Assembly: GCF_035046485.1 (NCBI RefSeq)
Contig: NC_085138.1
Span: 27,100,878 to 27,164,877 of the forward strand
Length of the DNA: 64,000 bases
Source of the DNA: Aedes albopictus
Lineage: Eukaryota > Arthropoda > Insecta > Diptera > Culicidae
Direction of reading: 5' to 3'
Shown here: in pieces, positions 10,043 to 20,944 of the stretch
How positions within the stretch are numbered: the first letter of the stretch is position 1
How the letters are laid out: each line of letters begins with the position of its first letter
Made by a program: the position numbers and the translations under genes
Notes under the pieces: model-generated
Database searches by the model: none
Told to the model about the DNA's origin: nothing
What the model saw: the letters and a program-made list of their open reading frames with translations, nothing else

Positions 10043-12973
10043 CTACGTTTCAGCATAGTCGATACCCTGGATTTGCGCACATCCTTTGATCACCAATCTT
10101 GCTTTGAACCTCTCAATCGATCCATCAGGGTTGGTCTTGGCTTTGTACACCCACTTATTCTTCAACGCTTTACGTCCTGGTGGTAACGACGTCATCGTCC
10201 AGGTGCCGTTTTCGATTTGAGCTTGATACTCAGCCTTCATCGCGTCGACCCAATACTTTCGGTTGGTATCTGCCATGGCCTCTCGATAACTGTCAGGCTC
10301 ATCAAATAACTGTGGGATGGAAACTTGCGGAAGATTTGGACTACTACATCGGATAGAAGAACACTTGCCTTCGATCGGGCGCTCCCGATCACAATGCCTC
10401 GAATCATGTTGCTCCTCAACGGATTCTTCTAAACGTGATGGGAGCGCAACTGGACTACTGCCTTGTTCTGCGGGATCCTGCGTGGGATTGGATTTCTTAG
10501 GGAAGATACTGTACGTCACATGATATTCAGTATACTTGCCTGGAGGTCTGCGCTCCCTCTCGCTACGCCTAACCACATTTGATTGCGGGTCCTCAAATTG
10601 CGGAGGGAGCGCAAGTGATGTACCAGCCTCGGTTTCAGCTGGATCCACTCTACATTCCACAACGGTCGTGTTGAATTCGTCAGTTACCGATTCATTATCA
10701 TCAACTTCACTTTCGCTGTCTTCAGAACCGATCTCCACCTCAGGCTCCGGAATCTCGTCCGGAATAGACCCATCAATATTTGTTGCTTCTTCAGTCACTA
10801 TCTCAATTGTCGATGATGCTTCATTAACTTTCGGATTATCTTGCCGCTCAACAGTTTCACTGATGAAAATCACATCCCGGCTCACAAAAATCTTGCCTGT
10901 CTTTGTGTTGTATAGCCTGTATCCGTTTCCGTTATTGCCATATCCGATGAAAATACACGCTTCTGATTTTGGGTCCCACTTCCTGCGCTTGACCTTAGGT
11001 ACGAATGACATCGCTTCAGATCCAAATACTCTCAAGTGGGATAAATCCGGGCGTTTCCCAGAGAATGCCTCCTCCGGTGTAATCCGTAATCCTTTTGTTG
11101 GTGATCGATTAGTAATATAAACTGCAGTTCCAACCGCCTCCGCCCAAAATCGCTTTCCTAGATTCGCATCGAATAATAATGCCCTCGCTCGCTCTACTAT
11201 AGTCCGATTCATGCGTTCAGCAAGTCCATTTTGCTCAGGATTGTATGCCACCGTCGCTTCATGGTTGATTCCACACATTTTTAGGTACTTTTGAAATTCT
11301 ACGCTTGTGTACTCTGTACCATTATCGCTTCTAAACCGCTTTATCTTCTTACCAGTCTGTGTTTCGACAAATACCTTGAAATCCTTGAACGCCCACAGAA
11401 CTTGATTCTTGGACCGCAAGAAATACACGAACGTTTTTCTGCTGCTGTCATCGATAAATGTTAAGAAATATTTGCTGCCACCGATAGAAGTTGTCTCCAT
11501 TGGGCCGCACAAATCAGAATGTATTAGCTCCAACACTTCCGTTGACCTTGGTCCCTTGGATTTGAATGGTAGCCTCTGGTGCTTTCCTTCGATACACGGC
11601 ACACATGGTTTAGTCGTCGTCATTGCAAAATCAGCGCCCGTTGCCATGGTCCGCAACAACGCCATGCTTCTGTAGTTCATATGCCCCAATCGTCGATGCC
11701 ATAATTCCGTCACATCCGTCACATTGGCAACACATGCAGTTTGATTGCTGGCCAACTTCAGTTGATAGAGGCCATCTTTCTGGAATCCTACAGCAACCAT
11801 CGCTCCGGATTGAACATTGTAGACTTCACATGCATCGCTCGTAAAGATAACTCGATGGCCCCTCTTACAAATTTGACTTATGGACAGTAGATTTACGGAA
11901 AGCTCTGGAACACAGAGAGCATTAGACAACGTGACTGAGCAAGAAATACCTTCAACGTCAGCTTCTAGCTTCACATCTCCAACGGCAACTACTGGGACTT
12001 CGGCATCGTTTGCAACATTTACGGTTTGTGACGTCTTCCTACGGTTCTCCAAAACAGGCAGGTCACGGCACATGTGAGTTGTCGCTCCAGAATCGAATAT
12101 CCACTGCTCGCTGTTGGTTGATGACGTTGAAACACTGAATGCTGCATTCTTCGAGAACTTCTGCCGCGAAAACTTCTGTCGACTATTTTCCGATCCGCCA
12201 GCTGTTTGCTGGCATTCTGACGCGAAATGTCCGAGCCGCTTACACTTGAAGCACTGCACGCTCGATTTGTCCTTCTTCTGCTTCGATGACTTCTTCTGAT
12301 GACTGATAAACGCCCCATCGGAACTAGATGTCTTCGGATCACTTGCAACTTTGACGTCTTGAAGTATTTTTGACTTCACTGCATCCGCCGTAATCTTCGT
12401 GCCACAAGCCTCCAGACCCATTATCATGGGCTCGTAATTCTCTGGAAGGCCCATAAGCAGCAGACTGGCCAGCCATGTATCATCCACTTTAAAGCCAACC
12501 TCCGCTAGCTTATGACTTGTGGACATTATTTCATTTACGTATTCTTCCACAGACCTGCACTCCACCAGACGAATACCTGTTAGCTTCCGCAGCAGACCCA
12601 TGCGGCGGGTCATTCCGCTGTCCTGGAATGCATTCTTGAGGTTCATCCAGGCTTCCTGTGCTGTTTTAGCTTCTTGAACCAAGCTATAGTTGATTGGATC
12701 AATACTAAGACATATTGTGGCAAGGGCTCTCAACGAAACTTCTTGATTCACGGCTGCACCTTCGGCTACATCCACGGCACTCCAGCTCCCTTCTCTTATC
12801 AGCACCATCTTCATAGCGAACGACCAGGAACTATAATTTTCTCTTCCGCGAAGCCTCTCTCCAATCGGCAAAGATACGCTGCTCGAATTGATCCTTGGTC
12901 CGTTATTCACCGGAACTCCTCTGGAACCATCTCCACCTTCACGATTCATGATTAGTAAAAGTTCCGAGTTCAC
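10043..12973 (-). CDS. Copia Gag-protease-integrase-RT(N) polyprotein
   Basis: 976 codons. Residues 35-200 are Gag (UBN2-type, with RGRENYSSWSFAMKMVL), and a zinc knuckle CFKCKRLGHFASEC is at 241-254. The protease active site DSGATTH is at 294-300. Integrase has its HHCC zinc site between about 426 and 460 (HRRLGHMNYRSM ... CVPCIEG), with catalytic residues in HSDLCGP (about 486), SDNGTEY (about 550) and NGLAERMNR (about 586). RT starts near 925 (WVDAMKAEYQAQIENGTW, then KNKWVYKAK). The frame ends early at tandem TAG codons just after the YAET residues of the RT fingers, where a deletion has removed the conserved continuation. The start ATG at 12973 lies about 50 nt inside the primer-binding site; a second ATG eight codons on is an alternative. 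Confidence 0.92.
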   Translation of the reverse strand: MNSELLLIMNREGGDGSRGVPVNNGPRINSSSVSLPIGERLRGRENYSSWSFAMKMVLIREGSWSAVDVAEGAAVNQEVSLRALATICLSIDPINYSLVQEAKTAQEAWMNLKNAFQDSGMTRRMGLLRKLTGIRLVECRSVEEYVNEIMSTSHKLAEVGFKVDDTWLASLLLMGLPENYEPMIMGLEACGTKITADAVKSKILQDVKVASDPKTSSSDGAFISHQKKSSKQKKDKSSVQCFKCKRLGHFASECQQTAGGSENSRQKFSRQKFSKNAAFSVSTSSTNSEQWIFDSGATTHMCRDLPVLENRRKTSQTVNVANDAEVPVVAVGDVKLEADVEGISCSVTLSNALCVPELSVNLLSISQICKRGHRVIFTSDACEVYNVQSGAMVAVGFQKDGLYQLKLASNQTACVANVTDVTELWHRRLGHMNYRSMALLRTMATGADFAMTTTKPCVPCIEGKHQRLPFKSKGPRSTEVLELIHSDLCGPMETTSIGGSKYFLTFIDDSSRKTFVYFLRSKNQVLWAFKDFKVFVETQTGKKIKRFRSDNGTEYTSVEFQKYLKMCGINHEATVAYNPEQNGLAERMNRTIVERARALLFDANLGKRFWAEAVGTAVYITNRSPTKGLRITPEEAFSGKRPDLSHLRVFGSEAMSFVPKVKRRKWDPKSEACIFIGYGNNGNGYRLYNTKTGKIFVSRDVIFISETVERQDNPKVNEASSTIEIVTEEATNIDGSIPDEIPEPEVEIGSEDSESEVDDNESVTDEFNTTVVECRVDPAETEAGTSLALPPQFEDPQSNVVRRSERERRPPGKYTEYHVTYSIFPKKSNPTQDPAEQGSSPVALPSRLEESVEEQHDSRHCDRERPIEGKCSSIRCSSPNLPQVSIPQLFDEPDSYREAMADTNRKYWVDAMKAEYQAQIENGTWTMTSLPPGRKALKNKWVYKAKTNPDGSIERFKARLVIKGCAQIQGIDYAET

Positions 12974-13021
12974 GAAACAAAATTTTCACTTGTGTTGACT
13001 TTCCCGAGTAACGGTTGTTAA

Positions 13022-13037
13022 GGCTGGGCCCATAACC
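13022..13037 (-). promoter_or_regulatory. Copia primer-binding site (initiator tRNA-Met half)
   Basis: The + strand reads GGCTGGGCCCATAACC, the anticodon stem-loop region of eukaryotic initiator tRNA-Met including its CAT anticodon. Drosophila copia is known to prime from a cleaved half of this tRNA, and the site sits immediately inside the 5' LTR as expected. Confidence 0.9.
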
Positions 13038-13135
13038 TCTTAGCACAGTGAAATGAACGTCTACTCAGTTACGGGTTTGAACAACTAATGACTTATTTAT
13101 TAAGAACATAATTCAAGGCTTACTTCGTGCCAACA
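13038..13135 (-). repeat. Copia 5' LTR
   Basis: 98 bp, identical to 8644-8741, ending directly at the primer-binding site on its inner side. Confidence 0.95.
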
Positions 13136-13299
13136 ATTATATTCAACTCTACTAGTACAAAACCAATCGTCTAATTACCGTTTTACTGAAATTGTATCGA
13201 AAAACAATTTTGCCGGATCTCCGCCAGAGACTAAGTCTATGTAAACAAGCTCGCTGAACTGTCAGTGCACGGCTTCGTGACGTCATCTTGCAGTATCCT

Positions 13300-13790
13300 A
13301 TATGAGTCATTGTATCATAGATTAGGACGAGGATTAGGATCTAGCTTATGATTCTACGAATAATCCGGAAATCATTAACAGTTTTATTCGGGATGTGCAA
13401 CCGGTGAGTGAAGAATTATTAGCGTGAAATTGTGCGCCTATGCAGCATAAACGTGTACTAAAAAACTTGTGTGTGTGAGAAAGAGAGATTGCGAGAGAAA
13501 AAAAGACTCCAAAACAGAGAATGAAACATTGAAAGGACGACTAAACACGCTTGAAAGTTTTCACATGAACCTGTGTCCGTAAGGGTGATTCTTTATCAGA
13601 AATAAAAAAAAAATATTCATATACTCACATTGGATCTGAGTATTATAACACTTCAACTAGCGCTAGTGAAAGCCTTCAAGTAGTGTTCTTCAACGATTTT
13701 GTATAAACATCTGCGAAAAACATTGTTTTAGGCATGTATTTTGTATGTGTGCATCATCCAAGTGTGAAAAATTGCAAGCGTGCCGTACAC
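13300..13790. other. Spacer upstream of AGPAT
   Basis: AT-rich with purine runs near 13480-13530. A donor-like CCGGTGAGTG at about 13400 could mark an upstream non-coding exon of the AGPAT gene, but there is no further support. Confidence 0.3.
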
Positions 13791-14367
13791 AATCTCCCGT
13801 TGCTGTAAAGTCGCGGTCGCGACTCGCGATCACGCTCGTTCTCGCGTCGCGGTTCGTTGCGTGTGTGGTGCGCGAGAACATAATAAAACATCGGCTACTG
13901 TGCTCCTTTTGCCGCAGTCAGCGCTTGGCGGTATCCCGGTTCAAATCGCGCCGTTTATAGTATCGGTATCGTGCTCGTGCAACGGACAACGACGTCGGTA
14001 GGAAAAAAAAAGGATAGTGTTCTCCCCCCACTGACGCATATCGCAAATAAAGGCATATTTTAGGTACCTGTCCCAATCCAAGAGTCATAGTCCGCGCGCG
14101 TCCAGCATTCAGTGTGGACCAGAATCGGTTCGGTCGTTGTCCGCAGAGTCGCGATTTCCGTCGTGCCAAATTGGAGCTAATTCGATAATTTGAAGACGGT
14201 GGGTGGTTGTGCGTTCTTGTCCAGTCCAGTGGCGAAGAACACTCTAGCCCCGTGTGGTTATTTGAGTGGAGATTGTGCTATTATTATCGTTCATCTGATA
14301 CCTAGTGTTTCCTGTTGTCTCGTCCACGGTGGTAGGCGAGGGGCGATCTTTCCCGCCTGCAGAAGCC
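13790..14367 (+). promoter_or_regulatory. Putative AGPAT promoter and 5' UTR
   Basis: A GC-richer island rich in CpG (for example repeated GTCGCG around 13805-13860) between AT-rich flanks, ending at a start codon with good context (AGAAGCCATGG). An initiator-like TTCAGTGTGG at 14109-14118 could be a start site, with GGTCG about 22 bases downstream as a weak downstream-element candidate. No TATA box is evident near it. Assignment is by position and composition only. Confidence 0.4.
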
Positions 14368-14549
14368 ATGGCCAGCTATTATGAAATTTTCCTCATCTGC
14401 GGCATCATACTGATGCCCATTTTCTACGAGACGTCGCACAAATTCCGATACTTTTTCAAATTCTTCGTGTACTATTTTGTGCTGATGATCAACTCGATCA
14501 TTCTGATCCCGGCGATGATGTTCCGCGCGAAGGATGTCCGCAATTTGGT
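14368..14549 (+). CDS. 1-acylglycerol-3-phosphate acyltransferase, first coding exon
   Basis: 182 nt, 60 codons plus two bases, opened by a Kozak-like ATG and closed by a GTAAGT donor at 14550. The peptide starts MASYYEIFLICGIILMPIF and has two hydrophobic segments (about residues 4-20 and 28-52) separated by ETSHKFRYFFK. The arrangement matches the N-terminus of metazoan AGPAT1/2-type enzymes: hydrophobic start, Tyr-Phe-Phe-Lys, second segment, then a short basic stretch (RAKDVRNL) that precedes the acyltransferase domain. These ER membrane enzymes acylate lysophosphatidic acid to phosphatidic acid in glycerolipid synthesis. The catalytic NHxxxxD exon was not found on this strand between here and the gap. 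The identity is moderately secure; which paralogue is unknown. Confidence 0.72.
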
Positions 14550-16490
14550 GTAAGTATTTTCATGTTTCAATTTCATTTTCATTACCCGGGTTCGATAAAG
14601 TCCTTCTAGTTTGGTGCGCACACTGCGACCCAGCCAAAGGAGGAAAAATCGATAATGTTGAACCCAAGATGGGGGAGACAAGTAGGCTATATGCAGTGCA
14701 TATACCTACGTGTATAGAGAGTAAGAAAATATAAACAATTGAATTTCCTTTAAGTTGCTTTTCGTGCGGCGCCCTCTCCAATCTGGCCAGGTATCGATTT
14801 CGAATGTCTATTTTCTGTTTATTTAAGATTTCACTTCTTCAGAATTTCTCTGGAGCAATTTACACCAGATCGAAATATCATTAAAGTTAATTTTTGCAAA
14901 CAAAATTCCTCTGCATGTCAGTCATCAACACAGTTAGTATGTCATGAAATTGTATCAACGTATTTACGTTATATTCGAAGCTACTAATGCGGAGAGAGAA
15001 TAAAAGAACGCAGACAAGACATGAATGGATGTCTGACCGGGCGAAAATAATAATGATAATAGAACGGCATTGCACTTTTTATCCGAGTTGGCTGGATGAG
15101 CCAATTGCATCACTGACTGCGGCATAGCATAGATAAAGAGGGCGGGCGTACTTTCTACATGTGTAATTGGAATCAATATCAAGCACGTTCTTTAAATAAG
15201 CGAATGAGTTGTGACTGTGAGGTGTGATCCAGTTAAGACTCAATTCATATTTGTTACTTAGTAATACAATCACTTTCTGTGTTTGTTTCACTTGATTACA
15301 TTACACTGTGTAAAAATGAAGTACATATTTTACTCAGCAATTTTATATTTTTAGTTTTTTCTAAGAGAAAGTTTAAAATAAATTATGTAACGCAAAAATT
15401 GTTCATTCCATTCCACTCCCCCCTTATAGTCTAGTCTAGTCTACACATACACAGACATTCATTGAAAGAATCCTGGAAAACTATAGACTTGACTAATTCT
15501 ACCATTTTTCTTGTCATTATTTATGGTTGCAGTACATCGGAAATGCATTACAAGCATTAAAGCGGCCGGGCCTACTGTGCAGTGTTTTTGGTTTTATAAG
15601 AAAGCTATGGAGTGGGGACATCTCGTACCAACCACTCAGCATGTTTTAGGTAGCAAAATAAATGAAAATCGGAGGAGGTGACGATACTAAAGAAGATTAA
15701 TGTCACCCCTCGGTCCTTACTTTCCTGGGATGGAACACAGGTACTTACTCCGTGTCCTGGCCCTTATGCCTAAGCGCCTTTACTCGCTCTCTAAAACAAA
15801 AGAAAAATACAACAAGTCCCTCTCATTTGCATGATAAACTTATGCTTCTATTATTTGGTGGGAAAAGACCAAACAAGCTACTACTCCAACGAAATTGAAC
15901 AACAAAGGCTTGCTATAGCTTCACTAACTGGAGCAATGCTTACCCAAGAAACAATTATTATTTAAAAGGTTTCAGTTGTATTAAATATACCATAAGTTGA
16001 ATTATATTTGGTTTAGTTATAATTAAACTCTTATTTAACTCTTGTTAACACAGATACGGAGAATCTGTTCAACAACTGCTGTTCTAGAAGCATTGTGAAA
16101 ATTATGTTTATTCAGTGATCGTATCTCGATTACACAGGCGTTGTTCAACGTGCAAAAAATCAGCTATTTAAAAAAAAGGCAGAAGCGTTTCTACAATGTT
16201 TATTAAATTATGTATGATGTTTTTTTGTATAATCGTCTAATAGAGGTCATAGAAACCACTATAGCACATTAACAGTTAAAGTCATAATAGCAAACTTTCT
16301 GCGACAACTATTCCTCCGCTATATAATCAAAACATAGATTTTTTTTTTTAGTTTTTAAGACTTAATTGCACAAATGCTGTAGAAAACCATCGTAAACGTT
16401 TCTTAAACATTGCCATTCTTAATAAATTAGCAAAGAAAATATCTTTTTACATTTTTCATATTAAAATTGAAAAATCTTCATACTACATTA
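14550..16490. other. Presumed AGPAT intron 1, start
   Basis: AT-rich sequence following the splice donor. I see no exon, inverted-repeat element or RNA gene. A more GC-balanced stretch at about 15540-15790 may be an old repeat fragment. Confidence 0.4.
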
Positions 16491-16565
16491 CCGTGTGCAG
16501 CAGAGTTGTCCTATGTTCTATGGGAATCCCTATTAACATGGGATAACTATGCTTCACACGGCAGT
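16491..16565. repeat. Palindromic mini-element, diverged copy 1
   Basis: An imperfect inverted repeat of about 75 bp starting CCGTGTGCAGCAGAG and ending CTTCACACGGCAG. It is the same sequence as the perfect hairpin at 33335-33411, but with the loop in the opposite orientation and several stem mismatches. Confidence 0.75.
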
Positions 16566-16635
16566 AACAGCAACGCATTTTAATTACATTTTTTATGGAA
16601 ATGAAATTTGTACAAATACTTCTGTAAGTATTAAT

Positions 16636-16869
16636 CGACGAATTCCGCCATGGAGGAATATTCCTATAGCTTCGTTCAGTGATTCCTTCGAAAATTATCT
16701 AGATATTCCTTCGGGAATTTCTCATGGGATATCTCTAGAGGTTCCTCCAGTGAGGGTTCCAGTGCTTTGCTCGACGATTACTTCAGAAATTTCTTCAAGG
16801 ATTCCTATAGGAATTTGACCAGAGATCCTTTTAGATAGCCCTGAAGATTTCTTCAGAGATTTCTCCATA
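16636..16869. repeat. Minisatellite, opposite orientation (left of pogo-like element)
   Basis: Units such as ATTCCTCCAGG and ATTTCTTCAGGGATT, the reverse complement of the 0.7-1.95 kb block. It continues beyond the inserted element at 18636. Confidence 0.8.
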
Positions 16870-16871
16870 TA

Positions 16872-18633
16872 CAGTGGTAGACATTCGTTAAGCCGAGGCA
16901 TATTTTTTTTCGAAACTGTAATAATTTTATGTTCTTTTTTTAATTTTTGGATCATCTTCTAGGTAATTTGCATCAGTCAAAGGGATGAAACAATATATTG
17001 TTTATTTTATGGCCCTAAAATAAAAGAAAAATAGAAAATTTGCCTAGACATTCGTTTAGCCGAATTGTACATTTTTTAGAATTCCATAACAAAAACTATC
17101 AAATTTCGAATAATACCCTACGCAATCATTTTGTATGGTGACCTGCATTATAGATCGACTTGTAAATCATGAATTTGATCGTTTTCAAAAGTGTTGCCAT
17201 ATTAATTTTACATGCATCTTATATAAATATGTTATAATATTGAAAATGTTTCCAAATTGAGATTTGCTGTAGTTATTTTCACCGGAAGTGTTTCAAAAGC
17301 TTCTAATAAAAGTATCACGACGAGTGCAGGTTGAAAATCTATGAAAAACAAAGTTTTTAACAGAAAAAAATGCCGCAAACCTTAAAAAAAAATCACGTAT
17401 TTAAGTATTGTTTTGATGAAATCTGATAGTTTAACTTGCATAAATCACGTTTACTACTATTACGCCTTCTAATAGCTCTCAATATCTGCTAGACTGTATT
17501 CTAGCTGAAATAATATACATTGGACGGCTCACATTTTGAGAAATGGCACCCAAAGTATTCAAATTTCTAGCATGAACAACTTGTTTCATAATTTAGACGT
17601 TCATCTCAAATAAATCATGATAAAAATGAATGTGGTTCAAATCTTAGACTGATTTATAGTATACTAGCTGTCCCCGGAAAACTTTGTCTTGCCTACTGCG
17701 TTTTTTGACGTTTCAAGTCTTTAGCCAAGCGCCCAAGTCGCCGTTCAAAATGTATGAAGACTCGATTTTCAAAAACTCGCAATTTTCCATGTTTTTGGCC
17801 TCATAAACCTTCCTTGGGTGAAAACTAACAGAACAAAACTTAGACGACCCAAATCTGACCACCCGTTCGCAAGTTATGCGCGGTCCCACGTATGCCACTG
17901 CATTTTTATATATATAGATATCTTCAGATTGAATGAAATAAGCCAATGTTTCGACTCTATCATGTATTTTTGTATGAGCATCTGCTTTAAAATAAACAGG
18001 ATTCAAAAATTCCGACTCTTCTTTCAGTTCTTTCGCTTGGCAGTCTTCTAATTCATTTAGTAATGCTAGTATTATACAGTTATACTTCAGAGGCATTAGT
18101 ATATGTCTTTATTACTACACAGAAGTATTGATTTTAGCTTTTATCAATCCCATTTCGATGTTTAATCAACCGAAAACCTATATATGTACTTTATTTTCTC
18201 ATGACATTTTATGCAATAATTTGAACATTTCGAACAATAATTCTGTGCCATATTTTAAAAACAACTAATCTAGCAACAACTAATCTGTTTACATAAAGCA
18301 TTTTTCTTAAATAAATTAATTTATCATCGTTTGTCCTTATCGGGACAAATTTTAGTAACATTTCTTTGAATTTCACAAATAAATAAACTGTTAAGGTCAA
18401 TTATCTTGCTAACACGTCATAAACTAAATGCCTTGGGGTATGTCCTCGAAATACACTCACGAAATTACAAAAATTCTATTGAAAACCAATTGTTCATTCA
18501 CCTCGGCTAAACGAATGTCTATATACTATCAGTATATATACTATCACTGCCACAAAAAAGTTTTATCATAAAATGTTTTGTATGAGTTTTCCTGAAATTT
18601 TTTGGGCCTCGGCTAAACGATTGTCTATCACTG
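16872..18633. mobile_element. Non-autonomous Tc1/mariner-pogo-type DNA transposon
   Basis: A 1762-bp segment with inverted ends beginning CAGTGRTAGACAWTCG and continuing through TTARGCCGAGGC, flanked by TA on both sides (16870-16871, 18634-18635). The same motif recurs subterminally at about 17043-17065 and 18500-18525, as in pogo-like elements with repeated transposase-binding sites. No transposase frame is present. It interrupts an otherwise continuous minisatellite. Confidence 0.75.
17655..17925. repeat. Dispersed repeat fragment inside the pogo-like element
   Basis: Starts near ACTAGCTGTCCCCGG and ends in a TATATATATAGATA run. The minus-strand frame across it gives a peptide of the recurrent, non-functional kind seen in dispersed insect repeats. 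Family not assigned. Confidence 0.35.
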
Positions 18634-18635
18634 TA

Positions 18636-18870
18636 TTCCATCTGGAATTATTCGAAGTATTTCTGTGAATGTCTTTCAGGAATGTTTTCAGAAAATTTTA
18701 CTTGAGATTATTCGAAGATTTATTCATGAATTCCTTATAAATGTTGTACTGAAATCCTTTAGGATTCCATCCAATTACTGCAGGCATGGAATCTTTCATA
18801 CTTTTCCAGGGATCCATACACAATTTTTCCCAGGAATTCGTTAAAATTGCTCTTCTGGGATTTCCTTAGT
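18636..18870. repeat. Minisatellite, opposite orientation (right of pogo-like element)
   Basis: Continuation of the 16636-16869 array after the inserted transposon, with units such as AGGATTCCATCC and TTTTCCAGGGATCC. Confidence 0.75.
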
Positions 18871-19085
18871 GTTGACGTCGCAGAGGTTTGGAGACGAAGA
18901 ACAAGGCGGGTTGAACAGGAACAATAACGTTTATCAAAGAACACGTCTTAGCTAATTGGTGGTTCGATTAGGAATGAGAAAATTTTGTAACAACCCTAGT
19001 TGCTATGTATCGCTTCACTCCATGTTACGGTTGTCAGGGGCGTAGCGGGGTTGCCACATGAGGTGCACGATTGCTTCGGTTTTCA
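18871..19085. other. Short unique insert between minisatellite blocks
   Basis: About 215 bp without the repeat motif. It contains GGGGCGTAGCGGGG near 19029, a common sequence at insect transposon ends. Nothing else recognised. Confidence 0.3.
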
Positions 19086-20566
19086 ACACTTAGGAATTCC
19101 TCATGGGGTTGCTTCTAGCATTCCTCATAGGAGCTTCTTCAGGAATTCCTCTAGGAACTATTTAGGGGTTACCTTATGAATTCTTCTTGGGATTGCTTCC
19201 CGGATTCCTCCTTGGGTTTCTCCAAGGATTCCTTCAGGAACTGCTACAGGGATTCCTCCGGGTGTCCATCAGGATTTCTCCATGAATTCTTTCTGTGATT
19301 TCTCCTAGAATTTCTTCAAAAACACTTCCTCAAAATAAATATCCAGAGATTCCTTCAGGAATTCTTCCAGGGATTTTTCTGGGGATTCCTGCAGGGATTC
19401 GTTTAAGATATTTCCACAAATTCATCCAGGGAATCCTCCACGATTTCTCCAGGGATTTCTCCAGAAATTCTTCCAAGGATTTCTTTAAGGATTCCTTGTG
19501 ATATTTCTCCATAATTTTTTCCAGGCATTCCACCAAGATTTCATCCAAGAATCCCTCAAGGGACTCTTTCAGGAATTCCTTCAAGAATTCCTTCAGGAAA
19601 AATCCCAGAAATTCCTTCATTAATTAATCCAGAAATTCCCTCAGAATATCTACAGCAACTTCTGCAGGAATTTCTCTAGGAAATCCTTCATCAATTCCCC
19701 AGGAACTCTTCCTGAATTTATCCAGATATTTTTCTAGGAATTCTCCAAGAATTCCTCCAGAAATTCATTCTGGGATTTCACCAGGAATTTCTCGAGGTAT
19801 TTCTCCAGAATTTCATCCAGGGTTTTTCCATGGGCTCCTCCAGGAATTCCCTCAGGAATTACCCCAAGAATTTCTTCACCAATTCCTCCAGGAACCCCTT
19901 CCAGAAATTCCCACAGAAATTCCTACAGTATCCTACAGAAATTCATCCAGGAATTCCACCAGGATTCTTTCCAGGGATATCTCAAGGTATTTATCGAAAA
20001 ATATCTTCTCCAAATTTTCCTCCAGGGATTGATCTAGGGAATCCCCTTGGGATTTCTCCTGTGATTCTTCAAGGAACTCCTCTTGGGTTTTCTCTATAGG
20101 CATTCTTCCAGAATTGTTCCAGGGATTCCTCCAGGAATGCTTCCAGGAATTCACCTAGAAGTTTTTCCTGGAATTTTTTTAGGGTTCCTCCAGAGATTCC
20201 TCCCGGAAGATTTCCACTTCTCCAGGAATTCCTTCAGAAATTCCCTCAAGGATTTCACCAGCAATTACTCCAAAGTTCCTATAGGAATTACTTTATCCAG
20301 TCATTATAAAATTTCTCCTGGAATTCCTCCCAGAATTCCTCTAGGCAGCCCTCCAGATTTGCTTCAGGGATTCCTCCAGGAATGATTCCAGGAATTCACC
20401 TAGAGGTTTCTCCAGGAATTTATCCAGCAATTCCTCCATGAATTATTCCAGGGATTCCTCCAGGAATTGCACCAGAAATTCATCCAGCTATTTTCACAAG
20501 GATTCCTCCAGGTATTTCTTCAGAAATTCTTCCAGAGATTCCTCCACGAATTCGCCTAGAGTGGTG
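19086..20566. repeat. Minisatellite, long block in CCTCCAGGAATT orientation
   Basis: About 1.5 kb of imperfect units such as GGAATTCCTCCAGGAATT and GGGATTTCTCCAGG. Long frames of 60-100 codons on both strands (for example 19830-20099 and 20083-20385) are by-products of the periodicity. Confidence 0.9.
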
Positions 20567-20775
20567 CTCAGGCTGGAGGATACCACGGGCCAAATTTGCA
20601 ATTCGGGATCGACCTGCGGGCCGCATAAAACATCGATGCACAAAAACAACAAAAATGTTGGAGTCGAAGTAATCCGCGATTGACTGGAGCATTTGTAGTA
20701 TGCCATGATATTTAGTTATTTAATAAATTTGTCATTCCACTATTTTCACTCAAGCTATCAAGACGTGTTTCATTA

Positions 20776-20944
20776 GGGAACGTCCATAAATTACGTCACG
20801 CAAAAATTGCCCATTTTTAACCCCCCCCCCTCCCCCCTATGTCACACTTTTTGTATGAGACCTCTAATATTTTTGTATGGATCGTCACACTTTGCTGAAC
20901 CCCCCCTCCCCCCTAAAAGCGTGACGTAATTTATGGACGTTCCC
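20776..20944. mobile_element. MITE with perfect 26-bp inverted ends
   Basis: 169 bp whose first 26 bases, starting GGGAACGTCCATAAATTACG, are exactly matched in reverse complement at the right end. The flanks are TTA on both sides (20773-20775 and 20945-20947), which fits PIF/Harbinger-type insertion. The interior has two runs of C. It lies inside the hAT-like remnant. Confidence 0.9.

Larger units (their letters stand above)
8644..13135 (-). mobile_element. Ty1/copia LTR retrotransposon, complete ends
   Basis: A 4492-bp element on the minus strand with identical 98-bp LTRs (8644-8741 and 13038-13135) and a 5-bp target duplication ATTAT (8639-8643 and 13136-13140). The primer-binding site and polypurine tract directly abut the LTRs. 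Domain order is Gag, protease, integrase, RT, RNase H, with integrase before RT, which distinguishes copia from gypsy. The LTRs are very short for the family. Identical LTRs mark a recent insertion, but the coding region carries a small deletion in RT. Confidence 0.95.
8499..13298. mobile_element. MITE split by the copia insertion
   Basis: Two halves of one short inverted-repeat element lie either side of the copia element: 8499-8638 and about 13136-13298. The outer ends are GGGTACTGCAAG on the left and CTTGCAGTATCC on the right, each next to a TA. A second inverted match, GACAGTTCAGCGAGCTTG, occurs further in on both sides. Without the copia copy the element would be about 300 bp. Confidence 0.7.

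Noticed and set aside
10536..11120. 194-codon plus-strand frame within copia
   Set aside because: Antisense shadow of the copia polyprotein, Ser-rich because of the Asp/Glu-rich linker on the coding strand.
13690..14170. Short frames of 60-83 codons upstream of AGPAT
   Set aside because: Overlapping frames on both strands in a CpG-rich 5' region; better explained as promoter and 5' UTR.
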